From positions 342,499,911 through 342,563,910 of the forward strand of contig NC_133330.1 of NCBI RefSeq assembly GCF_042186555.1: 64,000 bases of DNA. The letters run 5' to 3'. The notes under the pieces are model-generated. The model saw only the letters and a program-made list of their open reading frames with translations. It had not been told where the DNA came from and made no database searches. Made by a program: the position numbers and the translations under genes. Below, in pieces: positions 32,330-43,241 of the stretch. Numbering within the stretch: the first letter of the stretch is position 1; each line of letters begins with the position of its first letter. Source of the stretch: Aquarana catesbeiana (Eukaryota; Chordata; Amphibia; Anura; Ranidae).

Positions 32330-32720
32330 AATCAATGCCCATTAGGGATGCTGATCAGTACCCATGAGTAATGCCTGTCAGTGCCTCCTCCTTAGTGCTA
32401 CCTATCAGTGCCCCTCAGTGAAGGAGAAAAATGACTTATTTACAAAATTTTATAACAAAAGTGAAGAAAAACTTTTTTTTTTTTTTCATTTTCAGTCTTT
32501 TTTTATTTGTTTAGCAACAAATAAAAAATCACATTGGTGAACAAATACTATCAAACTAAAGCTCTATTTGTGGGAAAAAAAATGATAAAAATTTAGTTCG
32601 GGTACAATGTTGAATGACCGCGCAATTGTCATTCAAAGTGTGGAGCGCTGAAAGCTAAAAAGTGGCCTGGGCAGGAAGGGGGTGAAAGTGCCCGGCATTG
32701 AAGGGGTTTTAAAGCGTCTC
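32330..32720. repeat. piggyBac-type family fragment (uninterrupted paralogue)
   Basis: It matches 7140-7170 plus 7698-7965 without the MITE found there, so it supplies the empty site. It shares the GGAAGGGGGTGAAAGTGCCC terminus region. Confidence 0.7.
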
Positions 32721-32964
32721 CTATAGAAAATATCGGGTACTGAAGTTTGTCGCCATTTCACGGACTTAAGGTTTGACATGTTGGGTATCTGGTTACTCGG
32801 TACAACCTCGGCTTTTATATTTTACCAAAAGATAGCTACAGTAATTTCATGCGTGTGTGTGCCCCAAAACTAACTTTTTTACTAAAGTTTTGCGTTTCCT
32901 AGACCTAATATAAAATCGTGTAATATAAAAAAATTGGAACTACCACTATTTTATTCTGCAGGGT

Positions 32965-33491
32965 GTCTCTTTTTATTATTATTATTATACAGGATTTATA
33001 TAGCGCCAACAGTTTACGCAGCGCTTTACAATATAAAAGGGAGACAATACAGTTATAATACAAAAAAAATACAAGAGGATTAAGAGGGCCCTGCTCAGAA
33101 GAGCTTACAATCTAATAGGGTGGGGCAGGTGGTACAAAAGGTTGTAACTGTGGGGAATGAGCTGGTGGAAGTGGTAGGAGATTAGTTGGAGACGTGATCG
33201 GCTTTCCTGAAGAGATGAGTTTTCAGGGTGATCGTCGGAAGTTAGAAGAGTAGGGGATAGCCGGACCAGTGGAGGTAGCGAGTTCCAGAGGATGGGAGAG
33301 GCTCTGGAGAAATCCTGGAAACGAGCATGGGAGGAGGAGATGAGAGAGCTTGAGAGAAGGAGGTCCTGAGAAGAGCGGAGAGGACGATTTGGGTGATATT
33401 TGGAGACAAGATCGATGATGTAGCTCGGGGCAGAGTTGTGAATGGTTTTGTATATTGTGGTTAGTATTTTATAATGTTTTGGGGGTTTCAT
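32965..33491 (-). mobile_element. LINE 3' end (CR1/Rex-type C-terminus and tail)
   Basis: The minus strand 33491-33105 encodes the C-terminal region typical of CR1/Rex-like ORF2: ILTTIYKTIHNSAPSYI, RPLRSSQDLLL and ASPILWNSLPPLVRLSPTL. The 3' tail (33100-32990) includes GCGCTTTACAATATAAAAGG and ends in an (ATT)n run. It is strongly 5'-truncated. Confidence 0.8.
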
Positions 33492-33499
33492 GTAATCTT

Positions 33500-34300
33500 C
33501 AAGCCTAAAATTATTTTTTAAACATGTACAAAAATGGCTCTGGCAGTGAAAAGGGTTAAAGGGGACCCAGCTCTCCGGAGGTTCAGAAGACCATCATCAG
33601 AGTTTATAATCTTGAGGATCGCCTTTCCAGTCAAGGCGCGTTCTACTAGATCTGTGAGGGCTTTTTGGGCTTTTCGGCATTAAATTTGCAAGATGGCCAC
33701 CTTGAGAAGGTGTGATTGGAAGATCGAGTTCCACCAGCTGGGTGTTCAGTCCTCTTCTGTTATCCGGCATAAAGTCCTTCAGGCGGCTCATTGAGCTCCA
33801 GGCCGTCCTGAGTTCTGTCTGGAGCTCAGACAGAAGACATTGCCTCAGACATCGCTTTTGGATGTCCTAACCGTCTCTGAATTCCTGTGTCCCTCCATGG
33901 ACTTGAAGGAAAATACTCCACTTTCACTAGAACACGGATGCAGCAGGTATGATTCCTACACAAACTATTCTGTAATATGTCATCATCAAAAAATGGGATT
34001 TATATACCTGCTTTACAGTCCATTTCCCGGAGTCCCCTCCTCTGTGTGTACATCTATGCTCCCGGTACTGCATGTCCAGAAGAGGAATGCTGGGAATAGG
34101 AGGGGTTATGTTAGGTTGGAACGTTTGTTTGTCAGTCCTCCAAATCCTCCAGTAGACGGCAATATAACCCAACAGTCTCTAAAATCCAGTGTCCCTCAGT
34201 GAGCTACAAGAAATGGAATTTACCATAGGTGTGCGCAGCCTATTGCATTAGGGTGTGCACTCCAAATCTCAAACACAGAGCAACAGAGGCAGGGGCTAGG
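33500..34300. other. Unclassified, possible decayed retroelement
   Basis: A forward frame of 120 codons (33840-34202) and an overlapping minus frame show no domain I can name. The sequence is non-tandem and of mixed composition. I suspect an old DIRS- or LTR-type fragment but cannot support the call. Confidence 0.35.
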
Positions 34301-34384
34301 GGGTGTACAAATGTCACGGCCATGATGCTCAATGCTTCTCAGCCATGACAAAAATTACAGAGTGCAAAGCACATATAAACGAGT

Positions 34385-34790
34385 TCCTATTTTTTTTTTT
34401 TACATTTTTTTTAAATTTTATCCTTATACTTTTTTTTTTTTTTTTTTTACATTTTTTTAAAATTTTATCCTTTTACTTTTTTTTTTACATTTTATAACTG
34501 CCCTTTTTTGGGGGGGCTTTGGTGGGATATCAGGGTTCTAAACAGACCCCTGATGTCTTACATTTAAGACTGAGAAAGGGACTGAGGAAAGGAAGAAGGC
34601 GCAAATGCTAGAACTGATCCTTCAGGAGCGTTGCCAAAGGGGGGGGGAGAAGCTGGCAGCGCTGCTGGGGGGGGGGGAGAAGCTGGCAGCGCTGCTGGGG
34701 GGGGGGGGGGGGAGAAGCTGGCAGCGCTGCCAGGGGGGGGGAGCTGTCGGGGGGAGGAGAAGCTGGCAGCGCTGCAGGGGGAGGCAGAAG
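34385..34790. repeat. Poly-T tract and G-run minisatellite
   Basis: 34385-34500 is nearly all T/A with runs of over 15 T. 34637-34790 has about five units of GGGAGAAGCTGGCAGCGCTG with variable G runs of up to 17. Length accuracy in this stretch is doubtful. Confidence 0.9.
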
Positions 34791-35484
34791 AGGATCTGTA
34801 TCTGCAATAAGGCAGTACAGCTGGCCCTCCTGCTCGCCAGGCGCCCGGGCCTCCTCCCTTTTGAACTAAAAGGACACAGGCCCGGTAAAAGAGGACTGCC
34901 TTTTCATTGGCACTGGGACACGGGGTGATTAGGGTGTGGCCCAGGCACACCCACTGCGCACGAATTTACAAAGTACAAAAATCAAAAAGAAATTCTGGTG
35001 ATTACCCACTAAAAGTAGTTGTAAACCCTTTACAACTACTTTTCGCTACAGGTAAGCCTATAATAAGGCTTACCTGTAGCTACCCTGGATATCTCCTAAA
35101 CCTGCACCGTTTAGGAGATACAGTGCCTTGCAAAAGCATTTTTCCTGTTTTGTTGCCTCACAACCTGGAATTAACATGGATTGTTTGAGGATTTGCATCA
35201 TTTAATTTACAGAACATGCCCACAACTTTGAAGGTTTTTTTTTTTTTTTTTATTGTGAAGCAAACAACAAATAGGACAAAATAACAGAAAAAGTCAATGT
35301 GCATAACTATTCACCCCCCTAAAGTCAATACTAATGCCACCTTTTATCACAGCTCCAAGTCGCTTTGGATAAGTCTCTATGACTTGCCACATCTTACCAC
35401 TGGGATTTTTGCCCATTCCTCTTTGCAAAACTGCTCCAGCTATTTCAAGTTGGATGGTTTGCGCTTGTGAACAGCAATCTTTAA

Positions 35485-35951
35485 AGCGGGAGTCCGGTGA
35501 CCAATCTTTTTTTTTTTTTTTAGGTCATTGAGACACTTTGCTAATCCCAAAATAATACTCACAGTTTGGGTGTAATATTTCCGCCTCTGTCTGTTTTCGT
35601 ACTGAAGAATAACTTAAAAAATGTGATGCTGGCTGTTTCCATCTTGCTTGTGGGCATGTGAAGCCCACAAGCATTGATTTCCGGGATGTGGTGAATGCTG
35701 TTCATTCACAGCTTGTTCACGTGCATGATCATTGTTTCCGCACTGAATCTTGGGAAGCCTGACACTAAGCTCCCAGGAGACAGGCAATAAACACGCCTAC
35801 TCCCATGGGAGGAGAGACAGGAAGTGCCACAATAAAGTACAATATAAAGGTAATTACAGCGATAAAAAAAAATTTTCGTGCTGCATTTGAACATCTATGC
35901 AATTAACTGAAGGGGGTAAGATTAAGTTAAAAATTTGAGTGGAACCCCGCT
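35485..35951. mobile_element. 467-bp TTAA MITE inside the Tc1
   Basis: Flanked by TTAA (35481-35484 and 35952-35955), with inverted ends AGCGGGAGTCCGG and AGCGGGGTTCCAC. The sister Tc1 copy has an uninterrupted GATTTAACTATTGCTG at the corresponding site (about 29669-29684), confirming insertion. No coding content. Confidence 0.9.
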
Positions 35952-36615
35952 TTAAGTCTGACCACAGATTTTCTATTGGATTGAGGTCTGGGCTTTGACT
36001 AGGCCATTCCAACACATTTCCATGTTTCCCCTTAAATCACTCAAGTGTTGCTTTAGCAGTGTGTTTGGGGTCATTGTCCTGCTGGAAGGTGAACCTCCGT
36101 CCTAGCCTCAAATCACACACAGAGTGGTACAGGTTTTCCTCAAGAATATCCCTGTATTTAGCACCATCCATCTTTCCCTCAACTCCGACCAGTTTCCCAG
36201 TCCTGACTGCTGAAAAACATCCCCACAGCATGATGCTGCCACCACCATGTTTCACAGTGGGGATGGTGTTCTTCGGGTGATGTGTTGGGTTTGCGCCAGA
36301 CATTTTCTTTGATGGCCAAAAAGTTCAATTTTAGTCTCATCAGACCAGAGCACCTTCCTCCATACATTTTGGGAGTCTCCCACATGCCTTTTCCCAAACT
36401 CAAAACGTGCCATTTTGTTTTTTGCTGAAAGTAATGTCTTTCTTCTGGCCACTCTGCCATAAAGCCCAACTCTATGGAGCGTACGGCTTATTGTGGTCCT
36501 ATGTACAGATACTCCAGTCTCTGCTGTGGAACTCTGCAGCTCCTCCAGGGTTACCTTAGGTCTCTGTGCTCCTCTCTGATTAATGCCCTCCTTGCCCGGT
36601 CCGTGAGTTTTGGTG

Positions 36616-37022
36616 TGATAAGAAATATGCAAAGAATTACAGGTGATATCGACATTTGCCTTGTTCCTTATATGCTCTTTTTCTAGCTAAAATAGCCCCT
36701 GACTTATTGTTTATGCAACCTGCTTAGTTCCGACCAAGAACTAGCAAAAGTTTACCATAATAGGAAATATTGTGAAAGACACGCTGGATTTGACAATAAA
36801 GCTGACAATGCACCATGAGTCACCAGTGTGCCTTAGCCAATGGCAGCTTGCCAAATACTGCTATAAAATGACATGTGTAAAAGGGTTCCTGTGTGACTCT
36901 GCTGGAACTCCTTGCTGTGAACAGAGTTCACTCCTATGTATCGATACATTTGTAATAAATCTGTCTTCTAATAAACATGACTGGAGTTGACTGATCAGTG
37001 AGAGAATGGAATTTTACTGACA
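36616..37022 (+). repeat. 5' LTR (407 bp)
   Basis: It begins TGATAAGAAATATG and ends TTTTACTGACA. It contains CCAAT (36837-36841), TATAAAA (36862-36868) and AATAAA (36954-36959), giving a compact U3-R-U5 with R predicted to start near 36890. It is highly similar to the LTR at 60151, with only scattered differences and small indels visible, so integration is not ancient. Confidence 0.93.
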
Positions 37023-37025
37023 TCA

Positions 37026-37043
37026 TGGTCCTTTCGAGCCGGA
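37026..37043 (+). promoter_or_regulatory. Primer binding site, tRNA-Tyr type
   Basis: TGGTCCTTTCGAGCCGGA starts 3 bp after the LTR. It is complementary, apart from one extra T, to the 3' end of vertebrate tRNA-Tyr (TCCGGCTCGAAGGACCA). The second leader copy at 60554-60570 has the right length with a single G-to-A change. Confidence 0.85.
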
Positions 37044-38069
37044 AGTAAGGATTAGGTGGTGGATCGAACGGTTCCGTCCAAAATATCGGTGAGTATCAGA
37101 CTCCCTCTCGCCGAGACCTAGGTCCTCCCACTCAAGTTAAGTGGTAAAAAGAGGCTGGTCGGTTCCGGGATCCACACCTGACTTCTACTCCTGGACTTCT
37201 GATCCAGTCCTCCGGGTCTGTGAAAGGTGAGACAGATCTTTTCTTTTCTCTTCTTTTCTCTTCTACTCGAGGTGATTTGGGTTTTTATTGAGTATGCCGG
37301 CACTGTCGTTGATCTTATAAGATCTAGGTGACACAGGGGCTGAAGACAGAGGCACTTGGGGACGTTGCCTATGGTAAATAGACGTAGCCCGCTGTCCGAG
37401 ACAGATTACAAAAAATTTAAGGTACCGAAAGATGATAGATGATTGATAATTGTTGTGAATAGTGACTACAAGTAATCTGGATAGATTACAGAGAGTCACA
37501 GTGGCCATTTCAGGTTTTTTTCTGAGTGGTGGTTGGGACAAAAGAGGAAGTGAATGTATGAGCAGGAATCAATCTAACTTGATCAGAAACACTTCCCCCA
37601 TAGATCGATTGTTTTTCTCTTTTTCTCTCGAGAGCAATATTTCCTGCACTGTTCCTTTGGCTGCATTTGTTAAATCATGAGACTAACTCTCGCTCTTTCC
37701 TCCTCATGTTTAACATTACTGCTAACTTTATGTGTGGGGAGTCTTGATATTTTTGCTTTTCTTATTCTTATTGTTACTGTGATCCAAGGGTTGCCAGTCT
37801 GGTGGTTTACAGGTTGATAAAAGGCCCGCTTTATGATCTGTCTGGCTGCAAACTTGTGGTAAAAAAAAAAAAAACTGGACTCACTCACTCCCCCCCACGG
37901 ACACCTAAGTGCACTTCCTCTTTTGTGTGTGTGTAAAAAAAAAAAAATTCTGATCAGAACGCTAAGAATACTGTTTGTTTTGACCAACTGTACTTTGTAG
38001 TAAATAAGGTAAAGGTATAAGTTGTTTTATATGCATATGTATATGTGTGTGTATGTGTATGTGTATGTG

Positions 38070-38144
<75 letters not shown>

Positions 38145-38145
38145 A

Positions 38146-38189
<44 letters not shown>

Positions 38190-38314
38190 TATTTCCTGTT
38201 TGGAGAGTTTGGACTTTGTTTGCTGTTTTATATAGATTTTGGCAAAGTTCCAGAGTAGAATTACCAGTCTTGTATTCTAAACTCAAGGAAAAAAAAAAAA
38301 GGTATGGATTAGAA
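37044..38314 (+). other. Proviral leader
   Basis: Non-coding leader between PBS and gag. It includes homopolymer tracts and a (TA)n/(GTAT)n microsatellite at 38040-38186 that has expanded after or around integration. Open frames here are microsatellite artefacts. 37023-37519 is duplicated at 60551-61020. Confidence 0.75.
38040..38186. repeat. (TA)n/(GTAT)n microsatellite
   Basis: An almost pure TA run with GT interruptions inside the proviral leader. All frames stay open on both strands because the unit has no stops in repeat context. Confidence 0.98.
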
Positions 38315-39003
38315 ATGGCGGAATACTGGTTTGAGCACGCTAGAATTAGAGTAGAAGGAAGGAGAACAAAAGAGAAATGCCAAGCCCAACTGCCCCTAGT
38401 GGACAAAGAGGCAGACAAAACGGTCAGCCCCTAACTATGACTGTTTTTAGACCATGGACTGAGAGTGACGTGCAGAAGGCTACCGAGCATATTAAAAATC
38501 CTAAATTTGGGGCCCCAAACCAAATCATTGAAAATATGGAAGGTCTCAGGAACAGTTATAGGCTAAACGGGGTCGAAGTGGAAAGGGCCTTAAAGAGGGT
38601 TCTAGGATCAGATTGGGCATCAGTAAAGGGAAATTGGGACCCCTGTGTAGCCACAGTGCCCCCTCAACAAAGAGGGGAACCACTGGCCCTTGATAGCCAA
38701 GATTTGACAGACAGATTGACTGCCTTCTATCAGAGATGCAATCTCCGATGGGTATAGCGAACTGACTGGCAAAAGATTAATATGACTGTAAAGGAAGACA
38801 AGGAAAGTGTCAGTGATTATCTAAATAAACTACGAGAAGTTTTTAAAGTGTTCTCTGGGCTCCCCAAAGCTGAGGATGTGAATATTGCATATCAACAACA
38901 GCTAAGGATAGCTTTTGTTACTGGATTAAAACAGGATCATAAGGATTACATTGTTAAAAACTTGGTTACTTACCGAACTGCATCAGTTTTAGATGTTTTG
39001 CAA
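38315..39003 (+). pseudogene. Retroviral gag, 5' part, broken
   Basis: The start MAEYWFEHARI is at 38315 and a frameshift follows within about 100 bp. The main frame (from 38377) runs through a proline-poor matrix/capsid-like region to a TAG at 38755-38757. It then continues in the same frame to 39003 with capsid-like sequence (SDYLNKLREVF, AFVTGLKQDHKDYI). The LINE 3' end interrupts it at about 39003. Nucleocapsid is not found downstream. Confidence 0.75.
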
Positions 39004-39431
39004 TATGTTTTTTTGTTTAATAAATTTTTATTAAAGAAAAATATATCATGTATACAATTATAACACAAATCTTCCATTATTTAACAGCATAGGATACAGT
39101 ACTCGTAGAATCCACCAATTAGAAAGTTATATTGGGTACGTCTAGGAAGCTACATAGAGTCAGCTAAACAGCTGATTTGGATAAAAAAGTGTGAACCAGG
39201 TGAGCACTATATTCTAAATGGAATTTAAATAGAAAATATTGCTTTAGTTTAACATAAGTATTCATCAAGATAGAGTAGTGGTAGAAAAGGAGAGAATAGA
39301 AAAGAAAGAATTGAAGGTGGGAGGGGGAGAGGGTAGGAAGTTGCTGGCATACTAGACCATGTATTGAGCAGAGGGGAAGGTTAGCATGAATAGGTGTTTA
39401 ATGGCTATGCTAGAGTGTTAGGGTTGAGGGG

Positions 39432-42400
39432 TTAGAGCAGGAGATTTGTATATGTGGCAGTAGTCTGAAATTTTTTCCAAGATTCCCAGGTTAAAGAATG
39501 TTTCTGGGAGGTCCCTCTAATATTGTGGGTGATACTCTCCATAAGGTATACATTGTCAATCATTTGTAGCCAGGCCTTCATAGAGGGAGTAATTGGTTGG
39601 CCCCACAATGTGGGGATTAAGGCTTTGGCAGTGTTTAGTAGGTAAGGAATGATTGAGTGTTTGTACGCCCTTATGGGAGTTTTTGTGACATGAAAAAGAA
39701 TAGCCCATGGATCATTTGGTATATGAACATCAGCTATCTGAACAATCAGGGTGCGAATATCCTCCCAATACGGTTTAATCAATGGGCAGAACCACCATAT
39801 GTGTGCATGAGTAGCTTTGTTCCCACAGTTCCTCCAGCACAATGGGGAACTGGCGGAGAACATTTGGTGTAGGCGAACTGGGGTGTAATGCCACCTAGTG
39901 AGCAGTTTATAGTTGACCTCTGTCATTCTTGAGGCTATGGACGAGGTGTGAGCAAGTTGGAGGATCCTATCTTTTTGGTTGTCAGTCAGGGAGAGACCAA
40001 GGTCAATTTCCCATTTAGTCAGGTAGGAAGGGGGGTCAGGGTTTTGAAGTGTAATAAGAGCTTTATAGAATATAGAGATGCTATGTAGAGGGGGGTCTTT
40101 TGGAAAAAATATTACTTCTATATCGTTTAAATCACTGATGCCCCTAAGTGGAGTAGAAAGGGAGCTTAAGAAGTGTTGTAATTGGTGGTATCTCCATTTA
40201 TCTAGGAACGTGGCAGGTTTAGGGGTGAGGATTGAAGATAAGGGTTTAAGTGTATTGCCATTTAGAACGTGATGCAATAGGAGGGGTTCCTCTGACCTCC
40301 ATGCTTTAAAACCTGGATCCAGAAGGCCTGGTAGAAAGTATGTGTGATTGAGAAGAGGTAGCAAAGGGGAGTCATAGTTCCAGGAATGTTTTTTATGTAG
40401 TGCGTCCCATATATCCAAAGAGGAAATGGTAAGGGCCGAGGTGGTATGGGCAAGGTTCCTGTGGGAGCGGGGTATCCAGGGAGCTATTGAAAGGTCTACA
40501 CCACTTAGGTGATATTCGATTTGTACCCATAGCTTCCAGTTAAGGGCATATTTCCAATCAGCTAGTCTGGCCAATACAGTTGCTTGGAAATAGGCTTTAA
40601 AATTAGGAAGTGCCAGACCACCTGAGCATTTGGAGCGGAACAATAACTCCCTGGATATTCTAGGGTGTCTGTCCTTCCAGATAAAGCGGGAGACCAGGGA
40701 CTGTAAAATAGTAAAAAAGCCCACCGGGACACCTAGTGGTAGCATTTGAAAAAGGAAAAGGATGCGTGGTAATATGTTCATTTTAATTATATTAACCTTC
40801 CCTAACCAAGTATGTGACAGGTTAGACCATTTTCGTAGGTCGGTTCTGATTTTATTTAGCATGGGGATGTAATTATATCGGAAAAGGGATTGGAGATTAG
40901 AGGTGAGATAAATACCTAGGTATTTCAAACAATTTGATTCCCATTGAAAAGGAAAGAGGGGTTTAAGGAAGAGAGTCTCGGCCTTGGGGATGTTAATGTT
41001 TAAAATTTCGGATTTAGATAAATTTATTTTGAAGTTAGAAATTGATTGAAACGTGGAGAATGCAGACATCAGATTCGGAATCGAGATCCGAGGTTGTTGG
41101 ATAAAAAATAGTACATCGTCTGCATATGCTGCGTATTTATGGGATCTGTTGCCTATTTGTATGCCTTTGATGTTAGTATTGTTCCTAATTGTGGCGAGAA
41201 AAGGTTCTAGAGTGATAGCAAATAGGAGAGGGGAGAGGGGACAGCCCTGCCTGGTTCCATTATGTAGGACAAAGGGGTCACTCAACGTTCCGTTAATCCT
41301 AACTTGAGCCGAAGGGTTAGCATAAAGGGAAGAAATACGGTGAAACATTTTAGGACCCATACCCAAATGGCGTAAGGTCAGCTTAAGGTACTCCCAGTCC
41401 ACCCTATCGAAAGCTTTTTCTGCATCAGTGGAGAGGAGTAGGGTGGGCTGGGAGCACCGCCGAACATATTGAATCAGGGAGATTGCACGAAGGGAATTAT
41501 CTTTTGCTTCTGTAGCGGGTATAAAACCTGATTGATCCGCCGAGATCCAATTTGGTATAAGGGGAAGTAAGCGGTTTGCCATAACTTTGGCAAATAACTT
41601 AATGTCAACGTTTATTAACGATATAGATCTAAAACTATTACAGAGTGTAGGGTCCTTGTCTGGTTTGGGGATGACTGTGATATGAGTCAAAAGTGATTCT
41701 GGGCGTAAACCTGAAGAGTGGGAGATTGAGTTTGCATATTCAGAGAGTCGAGGGAGCAGGATGTCACTAAATGTTTTATAATATAAAATCGTGAATCCGT
41801 CAGGTCCAGGGGCTTTACCAGAGGGGGAGGACTTCAATGCTGTCTGAAATTCCTCGACCGAAAAGTCTTCTTCTAATTCTTTAAGGACAGATATGGGCAA
41901 TTTGGGAAGATTTGCCTCTCTCAAGTAGAATAGCATACGGTTTCGTCTCTCCTTACAAGGGAGAGAGGACAAGTCATTTTTGACATTATATAGGTCCGCG
42001 TAGTAGTCTCTAAATGCTTTAGCAATATCTGGGGTTGCATGGGCCAATGCACCTGACGGAAGCTTAATTTTGGGGATAAATGATTGCGACTGTTTAGTCT
42101 TTAGTGATCTAGCCAGCAATCTACTTGGTTTGTTCCCCCATTCGTAAAATTTTTGCGACAGACGTTGGAACCTTCTCTTGGTGTCTAGATTGAGGAGGGA
42201 CTTCAATTCCTCACGTTTAAGTGTGAGGGATTTAAGGTGTTCATTATGTAAAGAAAGTTTATGCTGCTTGTCTAGAGCCTCTATTTGTTGTAAAACCTGG
42301 TTAATTTGTTGACCATGCTCTCTTTTTATCCGCGCACCAAGCTCAATGAGCTGGCCTCTAATGGTAGCCTTATGAGCTTCCCAAACGACCGAGGGGGAGG

Positions 42401-43241
42401 TGTCAGAGGATTTGTTTTCCCTAAAATACTGCGATAAATGGGAGGCCAACATAGAGACCTCTGCTTCATTAGTGAGAAGGGAATCGTTAAGCCTCCAGTT
42501 GGTGGTATGTCGGGGTAGGGAGGGCATGGTCAATGTCATCGACACAGGTGCATGATCTGAAATTGATGTGAGACCAATGTGGGCAGAGTGTAAAAAGGGG
42601 AGATGGAAATGGTCTAAGAATATATTGTCTATTCTAGAGTATGATTGGTGCGTTGAGGAGTAGTGTGAGAAATCCTTCTCCTTAGGATGAAGAAGGCGCC
42701 AAACATCCATCAATTGATGATCAAGAAGCCATTTTTTCACAAATTTCAGTCTTTTGAAAGAGATATTAGAACGGCTTTGTGATGTATCAATAATGGGGTC
42801 TAACGGCATGTTTAAATCCCCCGCTAGAATAGTAAGTCCTGTGGCAAAGTGTGACAATTTAGTCAGTATTTGGGAGAGGAAGGCAGGTTGGTTATGGTTC
42901 GGGCAATAGATATTTGCAAGCGTGCATTGGACATTTCCAATGAATCCCTTGAGAAAAAGGAAGCGACCATAGTCATCCGCAAGCATGTCAGATAGCCTGA
43001 AAGACAAACTACTGCAGAAACCAATAGCTACACCCTTGGACTTATTGGTGTCTGATAGGCTATAGTACCACTGCGGAAAGTTAGGTGAGGTAAGTTTAAC
43101 AGGTGTTGTGTGGGTTAAGTGCGTTTCTTGAAGAAAGGCAATGGAACATGTAGCTTGTTTAAGTTCACGATATAATTGATGTCGTTTAGCAGCAACATTA
43201 AGACCCCTAACATTGTAGGATACAATCTTTACCTTAGCCAT
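39432..43241 (-). CDS. LINE ORF2: endonuclease and reverse transcriptase, intact, 1269 aa
   Basis: The uninterrupted frame starts MAKVKIVSYNVRGLN. Residues 1-240 form an apurinic-type endonuclease: SYNVRGLN, LQETH, AGDLNMPLD, SRIDNIF and SDHAPVSM. The reverse transcriptase spans about 470-750: PGPDGFTILYYKTF, STDAEKAFDRVDW, GTRQGCPLSPLLF and the catalytic YADD at residues 706-709 (41126-41115). A C-terminal Cys/His motif (CWRNCGNKATHAHIWWFC) is near residue 1135. The length fits L1/Tx1-superfamily ORF2 proteins. The enzyme nicks target DNA and primes cDNA synthesis there. There is no stop or frameshift, so this copy is recent, though the element as a whole is disabled by the insertion in ORF1. 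Confidence 0.96.
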   Translation of the reverse strand: MAKVKIVSYNVRGLNVAAKRHQLYRELKQATCSIAFLQETHLTHTTPVKLTSPNFPQWYYSLSDTNKSKGVAIGFCSSLSFRLSDMLADDYGRFLFLKGFIGNVQCTLANIYCPNHNQPAFLSQILTKLSHFATGLTILAGDLNMPLDPIIDTSQSRSNISFKRLKFVKKWLLDHQLMDVWRLLHPKEKDFSHYSSTHQSYSRIDNIFLDHFHLPFLHSAHIGLTSISDHAPVSMTLTMPSLPRHTTNWRLNDSLLTNEAEVSMLASHLSQYFRENKSSDTSPSVVWEAHKATIRGQLIELGARIKREHGQQINQVLQQIEALDKQHKLSLHNEHLKSLTLKREELKSLLNLDTKRRFQRLSQKFYEWGNKPSRLLARSLKTKQSQSFIPKIKLPSGALAHATPDIAKAFRDYYADLYNVKNDLSSLPCKERRNRMLFYLREANLPKLPISVLKELEEDFSVEEFQTALKSSPSGKAPGPDGFTILYYKTFSDILLPRLSEYANSISHSSGLRPESLLTHITVIPKPDKDPTLCNSFRSISLINVDIKLFAKVMANRLLPLIPNWISADQSGFIPATEAKDNSLRAISLIQYVRRCSQPTLLLSTDAEKAFDRVDWEYLKLTLRHLGMGPKMFHRISSLYANPSAQVRINGTLSDPFVLHNGTRQGCPLSPLLFAITLEPFLATIRNNTNIKGIQIGNRSHKYAAYADDVLFFIQQPRISIPNLMSAFSTFQSISNFKINLSKSEILNINIPKAETLFLKPLFPFQWESNCLKYLGIYLTSNLQSLFRYNYIPMLNKIRTDLRKWSNLSHTWLGKVNIIKMNILPRILFLFQMLPLGVPVGFFTILQSLVSRFIWKDRHPRISRELLFRSKCSGGLALPNFKAYFQATVLARLADWKYALNWKLWVQIEYHLSGVDLSIAPWIPRSHRNLAHTTSALTISSLDIWDALHKKHSWNYDSPLLPLLNHTYFLPGLLDPGFKAWRSEEPLLLHHVLNGNTLKPLSSILTPKPATFLDKWRYHQLQHFLSSLSTPLRGISDLNDIEVIFFPKDPPLHSISIFYKALITLQNPDPPSYLTKWEIDLGLSLTDNQKDRILQLAHTSSIASRMTEVNYKLLTRWHYTPVRLHQMFSASSPLCWRNCGNKATHAHIWWFCPLIKPYWEDIRTLIVQIADVHIPNDPWAILFHVTKTPIRAYKHSIIPYLLNTAKALIPTLWGQPITPSMKAWLQMIDNVYLMESITHNIRGTSQKHSLTWESWKKFQTTATYTNLLL

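Noticed and set aside
31890..32345. 151-codon frame with YYPSLPL repeats
   Set aside because: The 21-bp tandem unit is a multiple of three, so one frame stays open. There is no start context or conserved flank.
38022..38434. Frames rich in YIYIYI or VCVCVC
   Set aside because: They are TA and GT microsatellite translation in the proviral leader.
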